A model generated the notes under the pieces. It was given only the letters and a program-made list of their open reading frames with translations, had not been told where the DNA came from and searched no databases. A program made the translations under genes and the position numbers. Positions 23,995 to 33,219 of a stretch of DNA of 64,000 bases are shown one piece after another. Origin of the DNA: Sphingomonas sp. (GTDB lineage Bacteria; Pseudomonadota; Alphaproteobacteria; Sphingomonadales; Sphingomonadaceae); contig JAHBZH010000001.1 of assembly GCA_019635535.1 (NCBI GenBank), positions 954,995 to 1,018,994 of the forward strand. The letters run 5' to 3'. The stretch's first letter is position 1. Each line of letters opens with the position of its first letter.

Positions 23995-26243
23995 TCAAGG
24001 GGTGGGGAAGCAGCCGCGCGCTGCTATTGTGTGCAAGCGCGACGCTTGGCCTGCTGGTGCCGGCGACGGTTGCATGGGCGCAGGCGGGCAATCCGCCGCC
24101 GCCGCCCAGTCCGCCGCCCGCGCCCAATCCCGCGCCCGCGCCGAGCCCGCCCCCCGAGGCCCAAGCGGAAGCCGAGCCCGAACCGCAGCCCGGCCAGGAC
24201 GACATCGTGGTGACCGCGCCCACCCAGCAGAGCTCGATCGACCGGCAGACCTATATCGTCCGCGACACCGCGGAGGCGCGGAGCGCGACGACGACCGACA
24301 TCCTCGCGCGGATTCCTTCCGTCGAAGTGCAGGCGGACGGCGCGCTCCGGCTGATCGGCGCCGGCAATGCGACGGTGCTGATCGACGGCCGGCGCGTCGC
24401 CGATCCCCAGACGGCCCTGCGCAACATGACCGGCAACCAGATCGAGCGGATCGAGGTACTGACCAACCCCGGCGCGCAATTTCCGGCGCAGGGCACGGGC
24501 GGCATCGTTAACATCGTCACCCGGCGCAACACGCAGAACGGCCTCGGCGGCTCGGCGACGGCCAGCGGCGGTTCCTATGGGAGCTATGACGTCAGGGTCT
24601 CGCCGACCTATGGCGCCGGCAACTGGACCTTCACCGGCAATGCCGGCCACGGCAGCGGCGAAAATCGCACCCGCTTCGAGCGCGAGCGCGTCTCGCTGCA
24701 GCCGGGCGGCCCGGTCCCGCTGTCGACCGAGGAGGGGCGGCAGATCGACGAGTTCCGCTATTATTACGGCAACGCCTCGGCCAGCTACCGGCCGAGCGAC
24801 CGCCAGACCTTCACCCTCGCCGGCACCCTCGCCCATACCGACTTCACCCAGGAGCGGCCCTCCGTGCTGACCGCTGCTTCGGTCCCCGGCGGCAGCGCCG
24901 ACCTGCTCTCGACCAACGACGCGGACTTCAACTATCGCGACCTCGCGCTCGACTATCGCGGCACCACGTCCCGGCAGGGCGAGATGCTGACCGCGTCGGT
25001 GAAATGGGCGCGGTTCAGCGGCGCGTTCGACAGGCTGTTCTCGACCGATCCCGCCGGCGGCCCGGAGACCCGCTTCCAGCAGCGGCAGACCCTGTCCGAC
25101 GAGAACTGGACGGCGAAGGCCGATTATGTACGGCCCTTCGGCGGTGCCCGGCGGCTCTCCCTCGGCGCCCAGCTCGTCACCACCAGCAACCGGCTGGCCC
25201 AGACCGCGACCGGCACCCTGCCGTCCGGCGCGCCCTTCGCCGCCGCCTCCCTGGTCGAGGGCAGCTGGTTCGAATATGCGGGCTATGTCACCTACCAGTT
25301 CGCGCTTGCCGGCTTCACCGTCATGCCCGGCGTCCGGGTCGAGGGCCGCGAATATGATCTGGGGGGCACGACCGGCGTGCCCGACCTCAAGACCACGAGG
25401 CTCTTCCCGAGCCTGCACATGGAGCGCCAGCTCGCCCCGTGGCTGACCGGCACGGCCAGCTATTCGCGCCGGATCACCTATCCGCCGATTCAGCTGCTCA
25501 ACCCCGCCTTGAACTTCAACGACGCGACCACCGCCCAAGCGGGCAATCCCCTGCTCCAGCCGCAGCTCACCGACTCCTACGAGATCAGGCTCCGTGGCGC
25601 TGTGGTCCGCCACAATCTCGAGCTCACCGCCTTCCGGCGGACGACCGGGGACATCTGGTCCTTCCGCGGCGAGGTCGATCCGGACGGGGTGCTGGTGACT
25701 CGGCCGTTCAACTTCGGGTCGCAGGCGCTGACCGGCGCCGAGATCTCGGCGCGCGGGCCGATTGTCGCGGGCCTGCGCTACGTGCTCACCGCCAACCTCT
25801 CGGACCAGAGCCTCGATCCGGACGCCGGCGGACCCCTGCCGAGCCGGCACAGCGCCACCTGGTCGGGGACCGGCCAGCTCGAATATCGGGACGGCCAGGA
25901 CGGAAGGCGCGGCGCCGACCGCGTCAACCTGACGCTGCGCTATTTCGGTCCCGCCGACACCGGCTTCACCCGCAATTCCGCCATCGCTCTCGCCACCTTC
26001 ACCTGGTCGCATGCCTTCACCGACCGGTTGTCGGGCGTGCTGACCGTCGCCAATCTCCGGCTGTCGGAGGGGCGGGAAACGACAACCACCGGCATCACCA
26101 GCCAGTCGCGCGACCTGTTCGCTCCCGCCTCGCCCCAGCGCGTGACCTTGTCCCTAACCTGGAGCTTCCGCCCGCCGGGCCAGGGCCCGCGCGTGCAGCA
26201 GCAGCCCCAGCAGGCGGGCCCGCCAATCCCCGTGCCGCAATAG
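23991..26243 (+). CDS. TonB-dependent outer-membrane receptor with proline-rich N-terminal linker
   Basis: The product has 750 residues. A GTG start is used, since it leads directly into a signal peptide (residues 1-31, ending AWAQA). A linker of about 38 residues rich in Pro, Ala and Glu follows, then a TonB box-like DDIVVTAP and a plug domain ([50 protein letters not shown]). From about residue 185 comes an outer-membrane barrel of the OMP_b-brl_3 type. The ligand is unknown. It lies between a lepA relic and lepA, so it probably inserted there. No regulatory site such as a Fur box is visible. Confidence 0.9.
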   Translation: MIKGWGSSRALLLCASATLGLLVPATVAWAQAGNPPPPPSPPPAPNPAPAPSPPPEAQAEAEPEPQPGQDDIVVTAPTQQSSIDRQTYIVRDTAEARSATTTDILARIPSVEVQADGALRLIGAGNATVLIDGRRVADPQTALRNMTGNQIERIEVLTNPGAQFPAQGTGGIVNIVTRRNTQNGLGGSATASGGSYGSYDVRVSPTYGAGNWTFTGNAGHGSGENRTRFERERVSLQPGGPVPLSTEEGRQIDEFRYYYGNASASYRPSDRQTFTLAGTLAHTDFTQERPSVLTAASVPGGSADLLSTNDADFNYRDLALDYRGTTSRQGEMLTASVKWARFSGAFDRLFSTDPAGGPETRFQQRQTLSDENWTAKADYVRPFGGARRLSLGAQLVTTSNRLAQTATGTLPSGAPFAAASLVEGSWFEYAGYVTYQFALAGFTVMPGVRVEGREYDLGGTTGVPDLKTTRLFPSLHMERQLAPWLTGTASYSRRITYPPIQLLNPALNFNDATTAQAGNPLLQPQLTDSYEIRLRGAVVRHNLELTAFRRTTGDIWSFRGEVDPDGVLVTRPFNFGSQALTGAEISARGPIVAGLRYVLTANLSDQSLDPDAGGPLPSRHSATWSGTGQLEYRDGQDGRRGADRVNLTLRYFGPADTGFTRNSAIALATFTWSHAFTDRLSGVLTVANLRLSEGRETTTTGITSQSRDLFAPASPQRVTLSLTWSFRPPGQGPRVQQQPQQAGPPIPVPQ

Positions 26244-26340
26244 GCGCGGCGCCCGCCCGCTTTGCCATGGACGCGCCGCCCTGCTAAGCGCCGCCGCGCA
26301 TGACCATCGGCCATGCCCGCACCCGCAGAAAAAGCGCCTC

Positions 26341-28143
26341 ATGACCGATCTCGAAAAACTCAGAAATTTCAGCATCATCGCCCATATCGACCATGGCAAG
26401 TCGACGCTCGCCGACCGGCTGATCCAGCAGACGGGCGGGCTGACCGCGCGCGAGATGACCAGCCAAGTCCTTGATAATATGGAGATCGAGCAGGAAAGGG
26501 GGATCACGATCAAGGCCCAGACCGTCCGGCTGGACTACCAGGCCGCGGACGGGGAATCCTACGTCCTCAATCTGATGGACACGCCGGGGCATGTGGACTT
26601 CGCCTATGAGGTGTCGCGCAGCCTCGCGGCGTGCGAGGGCGCGCTGCTGGTGGTGGACGCGGCGCAGGGCGTGGAGGCGCAGACGCTGGCCAACGTCTAC
26701 CAGTCGATCGAGCACGACCATGAGATCGTGCCGGTGATCAACAAGATCGACCTGCCCGCCGCGGACGTGGACAAGGTCCGCAAGGAGATCGAGGACATCG
26801 TCGGCCTCCCCGCCGACGACGCGGTGCTGACCAGCGCCAAGACTGGGATCGGCATCGCCGAGGTGCTGGAGGCGATCGTCACGCGCATCCCCCCGCCGAA
26901 GGGCGACCGCGCCGCGCCGCTGAAGGCGATGCTCGTCGACTCATGGTACGACCCCTATCTCGGCGTCGTCATCCTCATCCGCGTGATCGACGGCGCGATC
27001 AGGAAGGGCCAGCAGATCAAGTTCATGCAATCCGGCACCACCCACCTGGTGGACCGGGTCGGCGTCTTCCGCCCGAAGATCGAGACCCTGCCGGAGCTCG
27101 GCCCGGGCGAGATCGGCTTCATCACCGCGCAGATCAAGGATATCGGCCAGACCGCCGTGGGCGACACGATCACCGACGCGAAGAAGCCGGCGGCGAGCGC
27201 GCTGCCCGGCTTCCGCGAGGTCCAGCCGGTCGTCTTCTGCGGCCTCTTCCCCGCCGACGCGGCGGATTTCGAGAAATTGCGCGAATCGATCGCCAAGCTG
27301 CGGCTCAACGACGCCAGCTTCTCCTACGAGATGGAGACCAGCGCCGCGCTCGGCTTCGGCTTCCGCTGCGGCTTTCTGGGACTCCTCCACCTCGAGATCA
27401 TCCAGGAGCGGCTGACCCGCGAATATGACCTGGACCTCATCACCACCGCGCCATCCGTCGTCTACGACGTGACGCTGACCGACGGGACGCGCCGGGAGGT
27501 CCACAATCCCGCCGACTGGCCCGAGGCCAATCATATCGTGGACGTGGCGGAGCCGTGGATCGAGGCGGTGATCTACGTGCCCGACGACTATCTGGGGCCG
27601 ATCCTGAAGCTCTGCCAGGACCGGCGCGGCATCCAGAAGAACCTCACCTATGTCGCCGGCCGCGCCCAGCTCACCTACGAGCTGCCATTGAACGAGGTCG
27701 TGTTCGATTTCTACGACCGGCTGAAGAGCATCAGCCGGGGCTATGCCAGCTTCGATTATCACCAGATCGGGACCAGAGAGGGCGACCTCGTCAAGATGAA
27801 CATCCTGGTCAACGGCGAGCCGGTCGACGCGCTCTCCATGATCGTCCACCGGGGCGCCGCCGAAGCGCGCGGTCGCCAGCTCTGCGAGCGCCTCAAGGAT
27901 CTCATCCCCCGCCACCTCTTCAAGATCCCGATCCAGGCCGCGATCGGCGGCAAGGTCATCGCCCGCGAGACGATCGCCGCGCTGCGCAAGGACGTGACGG
28001 CGAAATGCTATGGCGGCGATATCACCCGCAAGAAGAAGCTGCTGGAGAAGCAGAAGGCCGGCAAGGCGCGGATGCGCGAATATGGCAGCGTGAGCATTCC
28101 GCAGGAGGCGTTCATCGCGGCATTGCGGATGGGCGAGGAGTGA
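26341..28143 (+). CDS. lepA: Elongation factor 4 (LepA)
   Basis: The product has 600 residues, the family length. The GTPase P-loop AHIDHGKST is at residues 14-22, with the other G motifs DTPGHVDF and NKIDLP following. Domains II, III, a LepA-specific C-terminal domain ([12 protein letters not shown] region, then KNILVNGEP) and the final basic tail [15 protein letters not shown] are visible. It acts on elongating ribosomes. Upstream bases are tight against the TonB receptor gene. Downstream DNA changes abruptly in composition at 28144. Confidence 0.97.
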   Translation: MTDLEKLRNFSIIAHIDHGKSTLADRLIQQTGGLTAREMTSQVLDNMEIEQERGITIKAQTVRLDYQAADGESYVLNLMDTPGHVDFAYEVSRSLAACEGALLVVDAAQGVEAQTLANVYQSIEHDHEIVPVINKIDLPAADVDKVRKEIEDIVGLPADDAVLTSAKTGIGIAEVLEAIVTRIPPPKGDRAAPLKAMLVDSWYDPYLGVVILIRVIDGAIRKGQQIKFMQSGTTHLVDRVGVFRPKIETLPELGPGEIGFITAQIKDIGQTAVGDTITDAKKPAASALPGFREVQPVVFCGLFPADAADFEKLRESIAKLRLNDASFSYEMETSAALGFGFRCGFLGLLHLEIIQERLTREYDLDLITTAPSVVYDVTLTDGTRREVHNPADWPEANHIVDVAEPWIEAVIYVPDDYLGPILKLCQDRRGIQKNLTYVAGRAQLTYELPLNEVVFDFYDRLKSISRGYASFDYHQIGTREGDLVKMNILVNGEPVDALSMIVHRGAAEARGRQLCERLKDLIPRHLFKIPIQAAIGGKVIARETIAALRKDVTAKCYGGDITRKKKLLEKQKAGKARMREYGSVSIPQEAFIAALRMGEE

Positions 28144-28182
28144 GGTTTCCGCTAAAGCTTGCTGCGAAACTGAACATCTAGA

Positions 28183-28207
28183 ACTCATGTAAAATTCAAT
28201 TATGAGT
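28183..28207. promoter_or_regulatory. Inverted repeat upstream of the nuclease-DGQHR gene
   Basis: The arms ACTCAT (28183-28188) and ATGAGT (28202-28207) are perfect inverted repeats with a 13-base AT-rich spacer. They lie 33 bases before the start of the island's first gene, where a promoter or operator should be. The assignment is positional. Confidence 0.4.
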
Positions 28208-28240
28208 CAGTGACGATTGGATCAGTTCTGCGGGGGCGCA

Positions 28241-30523
28241 ATGCTGGGAGAAATTCTAACCGAGATCGCAGCCAAGCGAGCCGAGCACGCCAAACGCAAC
28301 AAGGCTTACGACGAGGAAACTTTCGAGAAGGCTTTGCAGGCCACACGGGAAGCCCAAGGCTGGACCGTGCAACGTGAGAACAAGACCAGCCTGAGGATGC
28401 GGCATCCTAAGCGTTTCGACGAAGTTCTCGAGAATCGATTCTGGAATGTCCTATATCGGTTGGGATATGCGGAGCTTAACGCGGGACGCCACTTCACAGT
28501 CATCGTGGGCAAGGGCGAGGGAGGTACAACAAAGCAAGTCGATGTCTTTGGAAAGGATGACGAAACCATCGTCATAGCCGAGTGCAAGGCGTGCCAATTC
28601 CCCACTAAGCGATCCCTCCTCAAGGACCTTAATGAGCTTGCCGGACTAATGAAACCGATCGCTGATGCGGTAAGGTCGCATTATGGAAGTGAGTTCAAGC
28701 CAAAATTCATATGGTGCTTTGTAACAGACAATGTGCGATGGTCGACAGAGGACTTAAAGCGGGCCAAGGAGCATAATATCAAGGTCATTAGAGAGCTTGA
28801 GCTTCTCTATTTTGAAGAATTCTCGAAAAAAATTGGCCCTGCGGCTCGATTTCAGTTTCATGCAGAGTACCTTGAGGATCAGAAAGTTCCGGCTCTTAGC
28901 GGTCGAAAAGTTCCTGCTGTTAAGACGAAGCTGGGCGGTACGACAGCGTATATGTTTTCTGCTTTAGCCAAAGATATTCTGCGTATCGCTTTTGTAAACC
29001 ATCGTGACCTACGCGACCCTTCTGGGGCACCTTCTTATCAAAGAATAGTATCGCCACGGCGTCTAAAGCAGATTGGCGCTTTCCTCGACGGCAAGGGCTT
29101 TTTCCCGAATACAATTCTGCTTAACTTTCATCGATCTCCCGGCTTTGAGCAAAAAGCTCGTGATGAGACATCGGGCATCGCATTTGGACACCTTTTGCTG
29201 CCTGACAGATACAAGAGCTGTTGGGTGATTGATGGCCAGCATAGGCTGTATGGAACGGCTTTTGCGTCGGAGGAATATAAGGCTCCGTTGTTCTTTGTGG
29301 CCTTTGATAAGGTGACTCCCGCTGCCGAGGCCAATATCTTCGTTGAGATAAATGCGAAGCAGGCGACCGTTCCACCAACACTGCTTTCTGCGCTGGACGG
29401 CGAGGTCAAGTGGGATTCTGAAGACCCGAAGGAGCGGCTTGCGGCCATCGCCTCGCGGGCAGTGGACTTGATGAACACTCGTGGCAACGGCCCGCTGGAG
29501 GGGAAGGTCGTTTCGCCAGGTATCACCGCTGGCACAAGTCAGCCTCTCAATTTACGAAGCATTCAGGAGAGAATCGGTCTATCCGAGCTCCTGGGATCGG
29601 TTCACCCTAAGACTGGAGAGATCCTGCCCGGTCCGTGCTGGATGGGCTCATCGGAAGATAGCTTATTGCGCCTCGTGGCTCTCCTCAATCTTCATTTTGA
29701 GTATATTCGCGAGGCCAATCCGGAGCGATGGGAGGCCGGCCGCCTTGGCTCACTGTGCACTAATCTTGGAGTGGGAAGCCAGATACGGCTTCTAAGTGAG
29801 CTTATAAGGTATGTCGCATATCGTGACGACCTGCATCCTTCGTCTATCGAAGTAGAACAGTTGTACGGACTCATTCATCCACTTATGGCAAGAATGTTCG
29901 ATTACATCAAGGCAACAGATGATGAGGAGTTTAAAACTCGTCTCACAGTTATTTTTGGTAGCAGCGGGTATCATCAATATTTCTTTCGCCTGTTCGAGCT
30001 GATTGAGCCAGATGTGCCTGACCTGAAACCTGATGGCTTTGAAGAATATCAGAGAGTCACTTCGGAGGAAATTACTGAACAAGCAGACCGACAGGTAAAG
30101 TGGATTCAAGCAGTTGTTCCGTCATATATAAAAGACGAACTACGACATAAGTTTGGAGACGACTACTTTGACGTCGTGGTTCCAAAGGAAGTGCAGAAAG
30201 CTTGTCAGACCAAAAGAATTGACGACGATTCTGAAGAGAAGCTTCCTGTTGAAGAGTATCTTGATTGGATTCAGTTCGCTAGGCTTGCTGGAATGAAGGA
30301 GCTCCGTGACGAGGTTAAAACGGCACTGAGCATTCGGTTGCCTTCAGATGGTTCGGGAAAGCATTTCTACGCGAGTTGGTTTGACGCTGTTAACAAGATC
30401 AGGCGGGTGGCTGCTCATCCAAGTGGACGCGCATACAAGCCGGCTGATATCGAGATATTAGCTATCGTTGTTGATCACCTCCGAAGCAATTTGCCTCCGG
30501 CCTATGCCGACGGAGGCTTTTGA
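28241..30523 (+). CDS. PD-(D/E)XK nuclease fused to a DGQHR (DndB-like) domain, with possible C-terminal HEPN motif
   Basis: The 760-residue product starts at the ATG after GGGGGC; a TTG eight codons earlier is a weaker choice. Residues about 55-200 form a restriction-endonuclease-like core with Glu64 (ENRFWNVLYRLGY), Asp101 (KQVDVFGKDD) and Glu114-x-Lys116 (IVIAECKA). Residues 230-420 form a DGQHR domain: the name motif is at 331-335, preceded by SCWVI and followed by FVEINAKQATVP. The final 80 residues end with NKIRRVAAHPSGRAYKP, an R-x4-H arrangement like HEPN ribonucleases of the Swt1 class (inferred). DndB of phosphorothioate systems shares the DGQHR domain. The code is AT-rich with codons such as ATA, TTA and AGA that are rare nearby. 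Its stop overlaps the next start as TGATG. Confidence 0.8.
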   Translation: MLGEILTEIAAKRAEHAKRNKAYDEETFEKALQATREAQGWTVQRENKTSLRMRHPKRFDEVLENRFWNVLYRLGYAELNAGRHFTVIVGKGEGGTTKQVDVFGKDDETIVIAECKACQFPTKRSLLKDLNELAGLMKPIADAVRSHYGSEFKPKFIWCFVTDNVRWSTEDLKRAKEHNIKVIRELELLYFEEFSKKIGPAARFQFHAEYLEDQKVPALSGRKVPAVKTKLGGTTAYMFSALAKDILRIAFVNHRDLRDPSGAPSYQRIVSPRRLKQIGAFLDGKGFFPNTILLNFHRSPGFEQKARDETSGIAFGHLLLPDRYKSCWVIDGQHRLYGTAFASEEYKAPLFFVAFDKVTPAAEANIFVEINAKQATVPPTLLSALDGEVKWDSEDPKERLAAIASRAVDLMNTRGNGPLEGKVVSPGITAGTSQPLNLRSIQERIGLSELLGSVHPKTGEILPGPCWMGSSEDSLLRLVALLNLHFEYIREANPERWEAGRLGSLCTNLGVGSQIRLLSELIRYVAYRDDLHPSSIEVEQLYGLIHPLMARMFDYIKATDDEEFKTRLTVIFGSSGYHQYFFRLFELIEPDVPDLKPDGFEEYQRVTSEEITEQADRQVKWIQAVVPSYIKDELRHKFGDDYFDVVVPKEVQKACQTKRIDDDSEEKLPVEEYLDWIQFARLAGMKELRDEVKTALSIRLPSDGSGKHFYASWFDAVNKIRRVAAHPSGRAYKPADIEILAIVVDHLRSNLPPAYADGGF

Positions 30524-31344
30524 TGCGTCCATTCCTTAGATGGGCGGGAGGCAAGCGTTGGCTTGCCAGCACCGGCTCAGTCCGCTTTCCCAAGGCCAGG
30601 CGCTACGTAGAGCCTTTCTTGGGCGGAGGAGCGATTTTCTTCTCACAGGATGCCTCAGGTGCCGTGCTGTCTGATCTCAACCCATACCTAATCAACGCCT
30701 ATCGCTGGATGAGAGACGACCCATCTCACCTATGTGAGGCGCTTCAAAAGCACTTTGATCTTCACGACAGCGATTATTACTATTCAGTCCGCGGCCAGCT
30801 CGGCTTCGTATCATTAGACGATGCTGCTGCCATGATCTACCTCAACCGTGCCTGTTTCAACGGCCTGTTCCGCGTGAATTTAGCCGGGAAATTTAACGTG
30901 CCGATAGGTACGAAGCTCTACGAGCTTCGAGATCGACAGGAGTTTACGGCTTGGTCTGAGAAACTTAAGACGGCAGAGATTATAGTAGAAGATTTTGAGA
31001 CAGTGATTGACCGATGTGAAGATGGGGATTTTGTATTTTTGGACCCTCCATATACTGTAAAACACAACGGCAATGGCTTCATCGAATATAACGAGAAGAT
31101 ATTTAGTTGGGATGATCAAGTACGATTAGCAGCGTGCTTATCGAGGGCGTCGGATCGGGGCGTAGAATTTTTGCTTACGAATGGGGATCACGATAATGTC
31201 CGTGCCCTGTATTCCGACCGCTACACTTTGGTTTCACAGGAACGCGGAAGCGAGATGGCCGGCAAGGCAGCCCATCGAGGACAGACGACCGAGCTACTAG
31301 TTGCCTCGTCGCACGACTTGGTTTTCAATGGGCAGTTGCTGTAG
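30523..31344 (+). CDS. D12-class DNA adenine-N6 methyltransferase
   Basis: The product has 273 residues, close to the Dam/M.DpnM size. Motif X/I elements are WAGGK (7-11) and YVEPFLGGGAIFF (28-40). The catalytic motif DPPY is at 174-177, preceded by DGDFVFL. The insert LNRACFNGLFRVN (107-119) is typical of the D12 class. It transfers a methyl group from SAM to adenine in a short DNA site that cannot be predicted from the protein; GATC is one option for the class. The ATG at 30523 is chosen over the preceding TTG. It overlaps the nuclease-DGQHR stop and shares its atypical composition, so the two genes form one module. Confidence 0.93.
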   Translation: MRPFLRWAGGKRWLASTGSVRFPKARRYVEPFLGGGAIFFSQDASGAVLSDLNPYLINAYRWMRDDPSHLCEALQKHFDLHDSDYYYSVRGQLGFVSLDDAAAMIYLNRACFNGLFRVNLAGKFNVPIGTKLYELRDRQEFTAWSEKLKTAEIIVEDFETVIDRCEDGDFVFLDPPYTVKHNGNGFIEYNEKIFSWDDQVRLAACLSRASDRGVEFLLTNGDHDNVRALYSDRYTLVSQERGSEMAGKAAHRGQTTELLVASSHDLVFNGQLL

Positions 31345-31398
31345 CTAAGCAGTAACGGTGGGTGTGGCCAGCCCTCGCAGGACTCAAATCGAACCGGC

Positions 31399-32793
31399 TT
31401 AGGCCTTCCTCCTCTCGCGCCGCGTCGCCTCAGCCTTCGCAGCCTCGCGTCTTTGCGCCGCCACCTCCTGGCGGGCGCGGGCTTCGGCGGCCTCGTCCGG
31501 TGCCGTGAAAGGCGGCTTGGGCCGGCGCTTCCTGTAGGGTTTGCGCGGTTTGCTCCCGGCCTTCGCCGGGGCCGGGCCTTCGTTCTTGATGGGGCGAGGT
31601 GAAAGGACGGCCTCTTCACCTTCCGCCTTGCCCACCCCTTGATGCCCTTCCGCAAGCGGGAGGGGAGGCAGTGGCGGCACATATTCGCCGGTTTTCCAGT
31701 TGCGCCAATCGAGTTGCGGGTCGTCCGCTTCGACGCCGTCCGGGACAGGTGCCGGGAGGGCGTTCGTCCGGTGTTCGATGCTGGCGGCGGTCGCGGCGCG
31801 GGCGGCAGCTACGTGGGCGGTGCGCGCTTCCGGCCCTTCGACAGGCTCAGGACAGGTGCCTTCGCTGGCGAGGCGGGCTTGCATCTCCTCAACCACGCGG
31901 TCGATTTCCGCCGCATGGCCGCCTTCGCCCAGGCTTTCCCAGCGATGCTCGCCATCGGGGCGGTGGGCGATCTCCTCCGGGGCGTCGCCGATCTCCAGCT
32001 CGCCGACATAGGGGCCGGCCTCGTCCGCGCCGACATACCAGAGCTCGGGGTCCTCGGCCGGATCCGCCTCCAGCGCGCGGCGGCGCTCGGCGGCCTGTTC
32101 GAGGGCGCGGTAGATGTCGGCCTTCGCCTGCGCGTCGAGAGCGACGCCGGCGAAGCTTTCGAGGAGGCGGGCGGCCTCGCCACCGCCGGGGCGGGCTTCG
32201 GATGGGCCGGGCGTGCCGGTGATGACGGTTTTCACCGTGGTGGTGGCGGCTTCGGCGGCGGTGAGGGTGGGGCTTTCGACCCCTCCACCATGCTGCGCAT
32301 GGTCCCCCTCCCCGTTCCGGGGAGGATTTGCTGCCGCTCCCGCCGTTGCCTTCGTCGAGAAGTAATTGATGGTGGTGCGGCGGCCGCTCGCGTCCTGGCC
32401 GTAGTGGCGCAGGATGAACATCAGCAGGCGGTCGTTCTTCTTGCGGCGGAAGCCGATCAGCTTGCCGGCGACGAAGACGGGGACGAGCTGGCCGTGCATG
32501 GCGCGGTGGAAGGCCTCGTCCTTCACGACCTGGAGGCCGAGGCCCTGCGCCGCCTCCCATGCCTTGCGGAAGCTTTCGGCGCCCGGCGCGCGGCGGAGCA
32601 TGTAGGCACTTTCGGGGCTCATGTTCACCATGCGCGCGGCGATCGCCACGCAGCCCGTGTCGGCCAATGCGGCAACGAAGGCGCGCTGGCGCTCCGGGGT
32701 CCAGCCGTCATGGCGCGGGCATTTGCGGGGGACGGGGGCGAAATCGGGGAGGGTGGCCCTGGGCGTGGGGAGGCGCTGCGTCTGGTCCTGCAT
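31399..32793 (-). CDS. HTH-domain protein with a long low-complexity C-terminus
   Basis: The product has 464 residues. Residues about 28-130 hold a helix-turn-helix resembling small terminase or recombinase-type domains: GWTPERQRAFVAALADTGCV, AARMVNMSPESAYMLRRAPG and FRRKKNDRLLMFILRHYG. The rest is Ala/Glu/Pro-rich and ends in a basic tail. At least four palindromic repeats sit in frame in this part. They account for phrases such as CPEPVEGPE, GDHAQHGGGVE and GPAPAKAGSK. I associate the N-terminal domain with sphingomonad proteins of unknown role. It is convergent with the methyltransferase gene. Confidence 0.7.
   Translation of the reverse strand: MQDQTQRLPTPRATLPDFAPVPRKCPRHDGWTPERQRAFVAALADTGCVAIAARMVNMSPESAYMLRRAPGAESFRKAWEAAQGLGLQVVKDEAFHRAMHGQLVPVFVAGKLIGFRRKKNDRLLMFILRHYGQDASGRRTTINYFSTKATAGAAANPPRNGEGDHAQHGGGVESPTLTAAEAATTTVKTVITGTPGPSEARPGGGEAARLLESFAGVALDAQAKADIYRALEQAAERRRALEADPAEDPELWYVGADEAGPYVGELEIGDAPEEIAHRPDGEHRWESLGEGGHAAEIDRVVEEMQARLASEGTCPEPVEGPEARTAHVAAARAATAASIEHRTNALPAPVPDGVEADDPQLDWRNWKTGEYVPPLPPLPLAEGHQGVGKAEGEEAVLSPRPIKNEGPAPAKAGSKPRKPYRKRRPKPPFTAPDEAAEARARQEVAAQRREAAKAEATRRERRKA
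31644..31663. repeat. Palindromic repeat inside the HTH gene (poly-C/TTCCGC type)
   Basis: The 20-base imperfect palindrome pairs CCCTTCCGC with GCGGGAGGG around AA. It belongs to the same family as the repeats in the uup gene (55317-55399) and is translated in frame. Confidence 0.6.
31834..31857. repeat. REP-like element inside the HTH gene
   Basis: The segment contains CTTCGACAGGCTCAGGAC, the same core as the REPIN at 57534-57632. In the minus-strand gene it encodes PEPVEG. Confidence 0.7.
32287..32325. repeat. Double-hairpin repeat inside the HTH gene
   Basis: Two adjacent palindromes occur: ACCATGC-TGC-GCATGGT (32287-32303) and CCTCCCCG-TTC-CGGGGAGG (32307-32325). Both have perfect stems and are translated in frame as part of the low-complexity region. 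Confidence 0.6.
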
Positions 32794-32940
32794 GCCTGGT
32801 TCCTTTCAAAACCGGAACGGGACGCGAACATTTCCTACATTGCAAGGTTGTGGCGGCGGCGGATTTTTCTTTCTGGTCTCAAAGGCTTCGGTCCGCCGCA
32901 GCGGCGGGGAACGGACGGCGCCTCCGCGCGTCTTGACGGG

Positions 32941-32956
32941 CGGACATGTATGTCCG
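32941..32956. promoter_or_regulatory. Perfect palindrome before a small membrane-protein gene
   Basis: CGGACAT-GT-ATGTCCG is an exact 7-2-7 palindrome ending 12 bases before the start at 32968. It could be an operator or mRNA structure overlapping the ribosome site. Confidence 0.35.
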
Positions 32957-32967
32957 GGAGTCTCGTC

Positions 32968-33129
32968 ATGCGCGAAGCCCTGGGGCTGGGTTTGCTCGCC
33001 CTCGTCCTGCTCGCCGCCGCGATCGCGCTCGCCGTCCGCCTGCGCCGGGCGCGGATCGAACGCGAGTTCAGGCGCGGGCATGGCGATTACCGCAACGTGA
33101 AGCGCCCGGGCGGCGGCTGGTTCGGCTGA
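32968..33129 (+). CDS. Small single-pass membrane protein
   Basis: The 53-residue product has one membrane segment (LGLGLLALVLLAAAIALAV) followed by a basic stretch and a C-terminal DYRNVKRPGGGWFG. The start follows CGGGAG at good spacing; an in-frame ATG six codons upstream is possible. The family is unknown. It precedes the M1 peptidase gene by 90 bases on the same strand. Confidence 0.5.
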   Translation: MREALGLGLLALVLLAAAIALAVRLRRARIEREFRRGHGDYRNVKRPGGGWFG

Positions 33130-33219
33130 AGCGGCCACCGGCTTGCGCGAACCTTCCCTTGCCGCGGGCGTTGGGCTAGCCATGCCGACCTTTCCTTCCC
33201 CCTTCGCCGGAGCCCGCCG

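Noticed and set aside
24024..26012. Very long minus-strand open frame opposite the TonB receptor
   Set aside because: It is rich in Arg/Gly/Ala as expected of an antisense shadow in GC-rich DNA, while the plus strand gives a clear receptor.
28144..31398. Attachment-site repeats at the borders of the two-gene island
   Set aside because: No direct repeat was found between the lepA end and 31345-31398, and no integrase or transposase is near.
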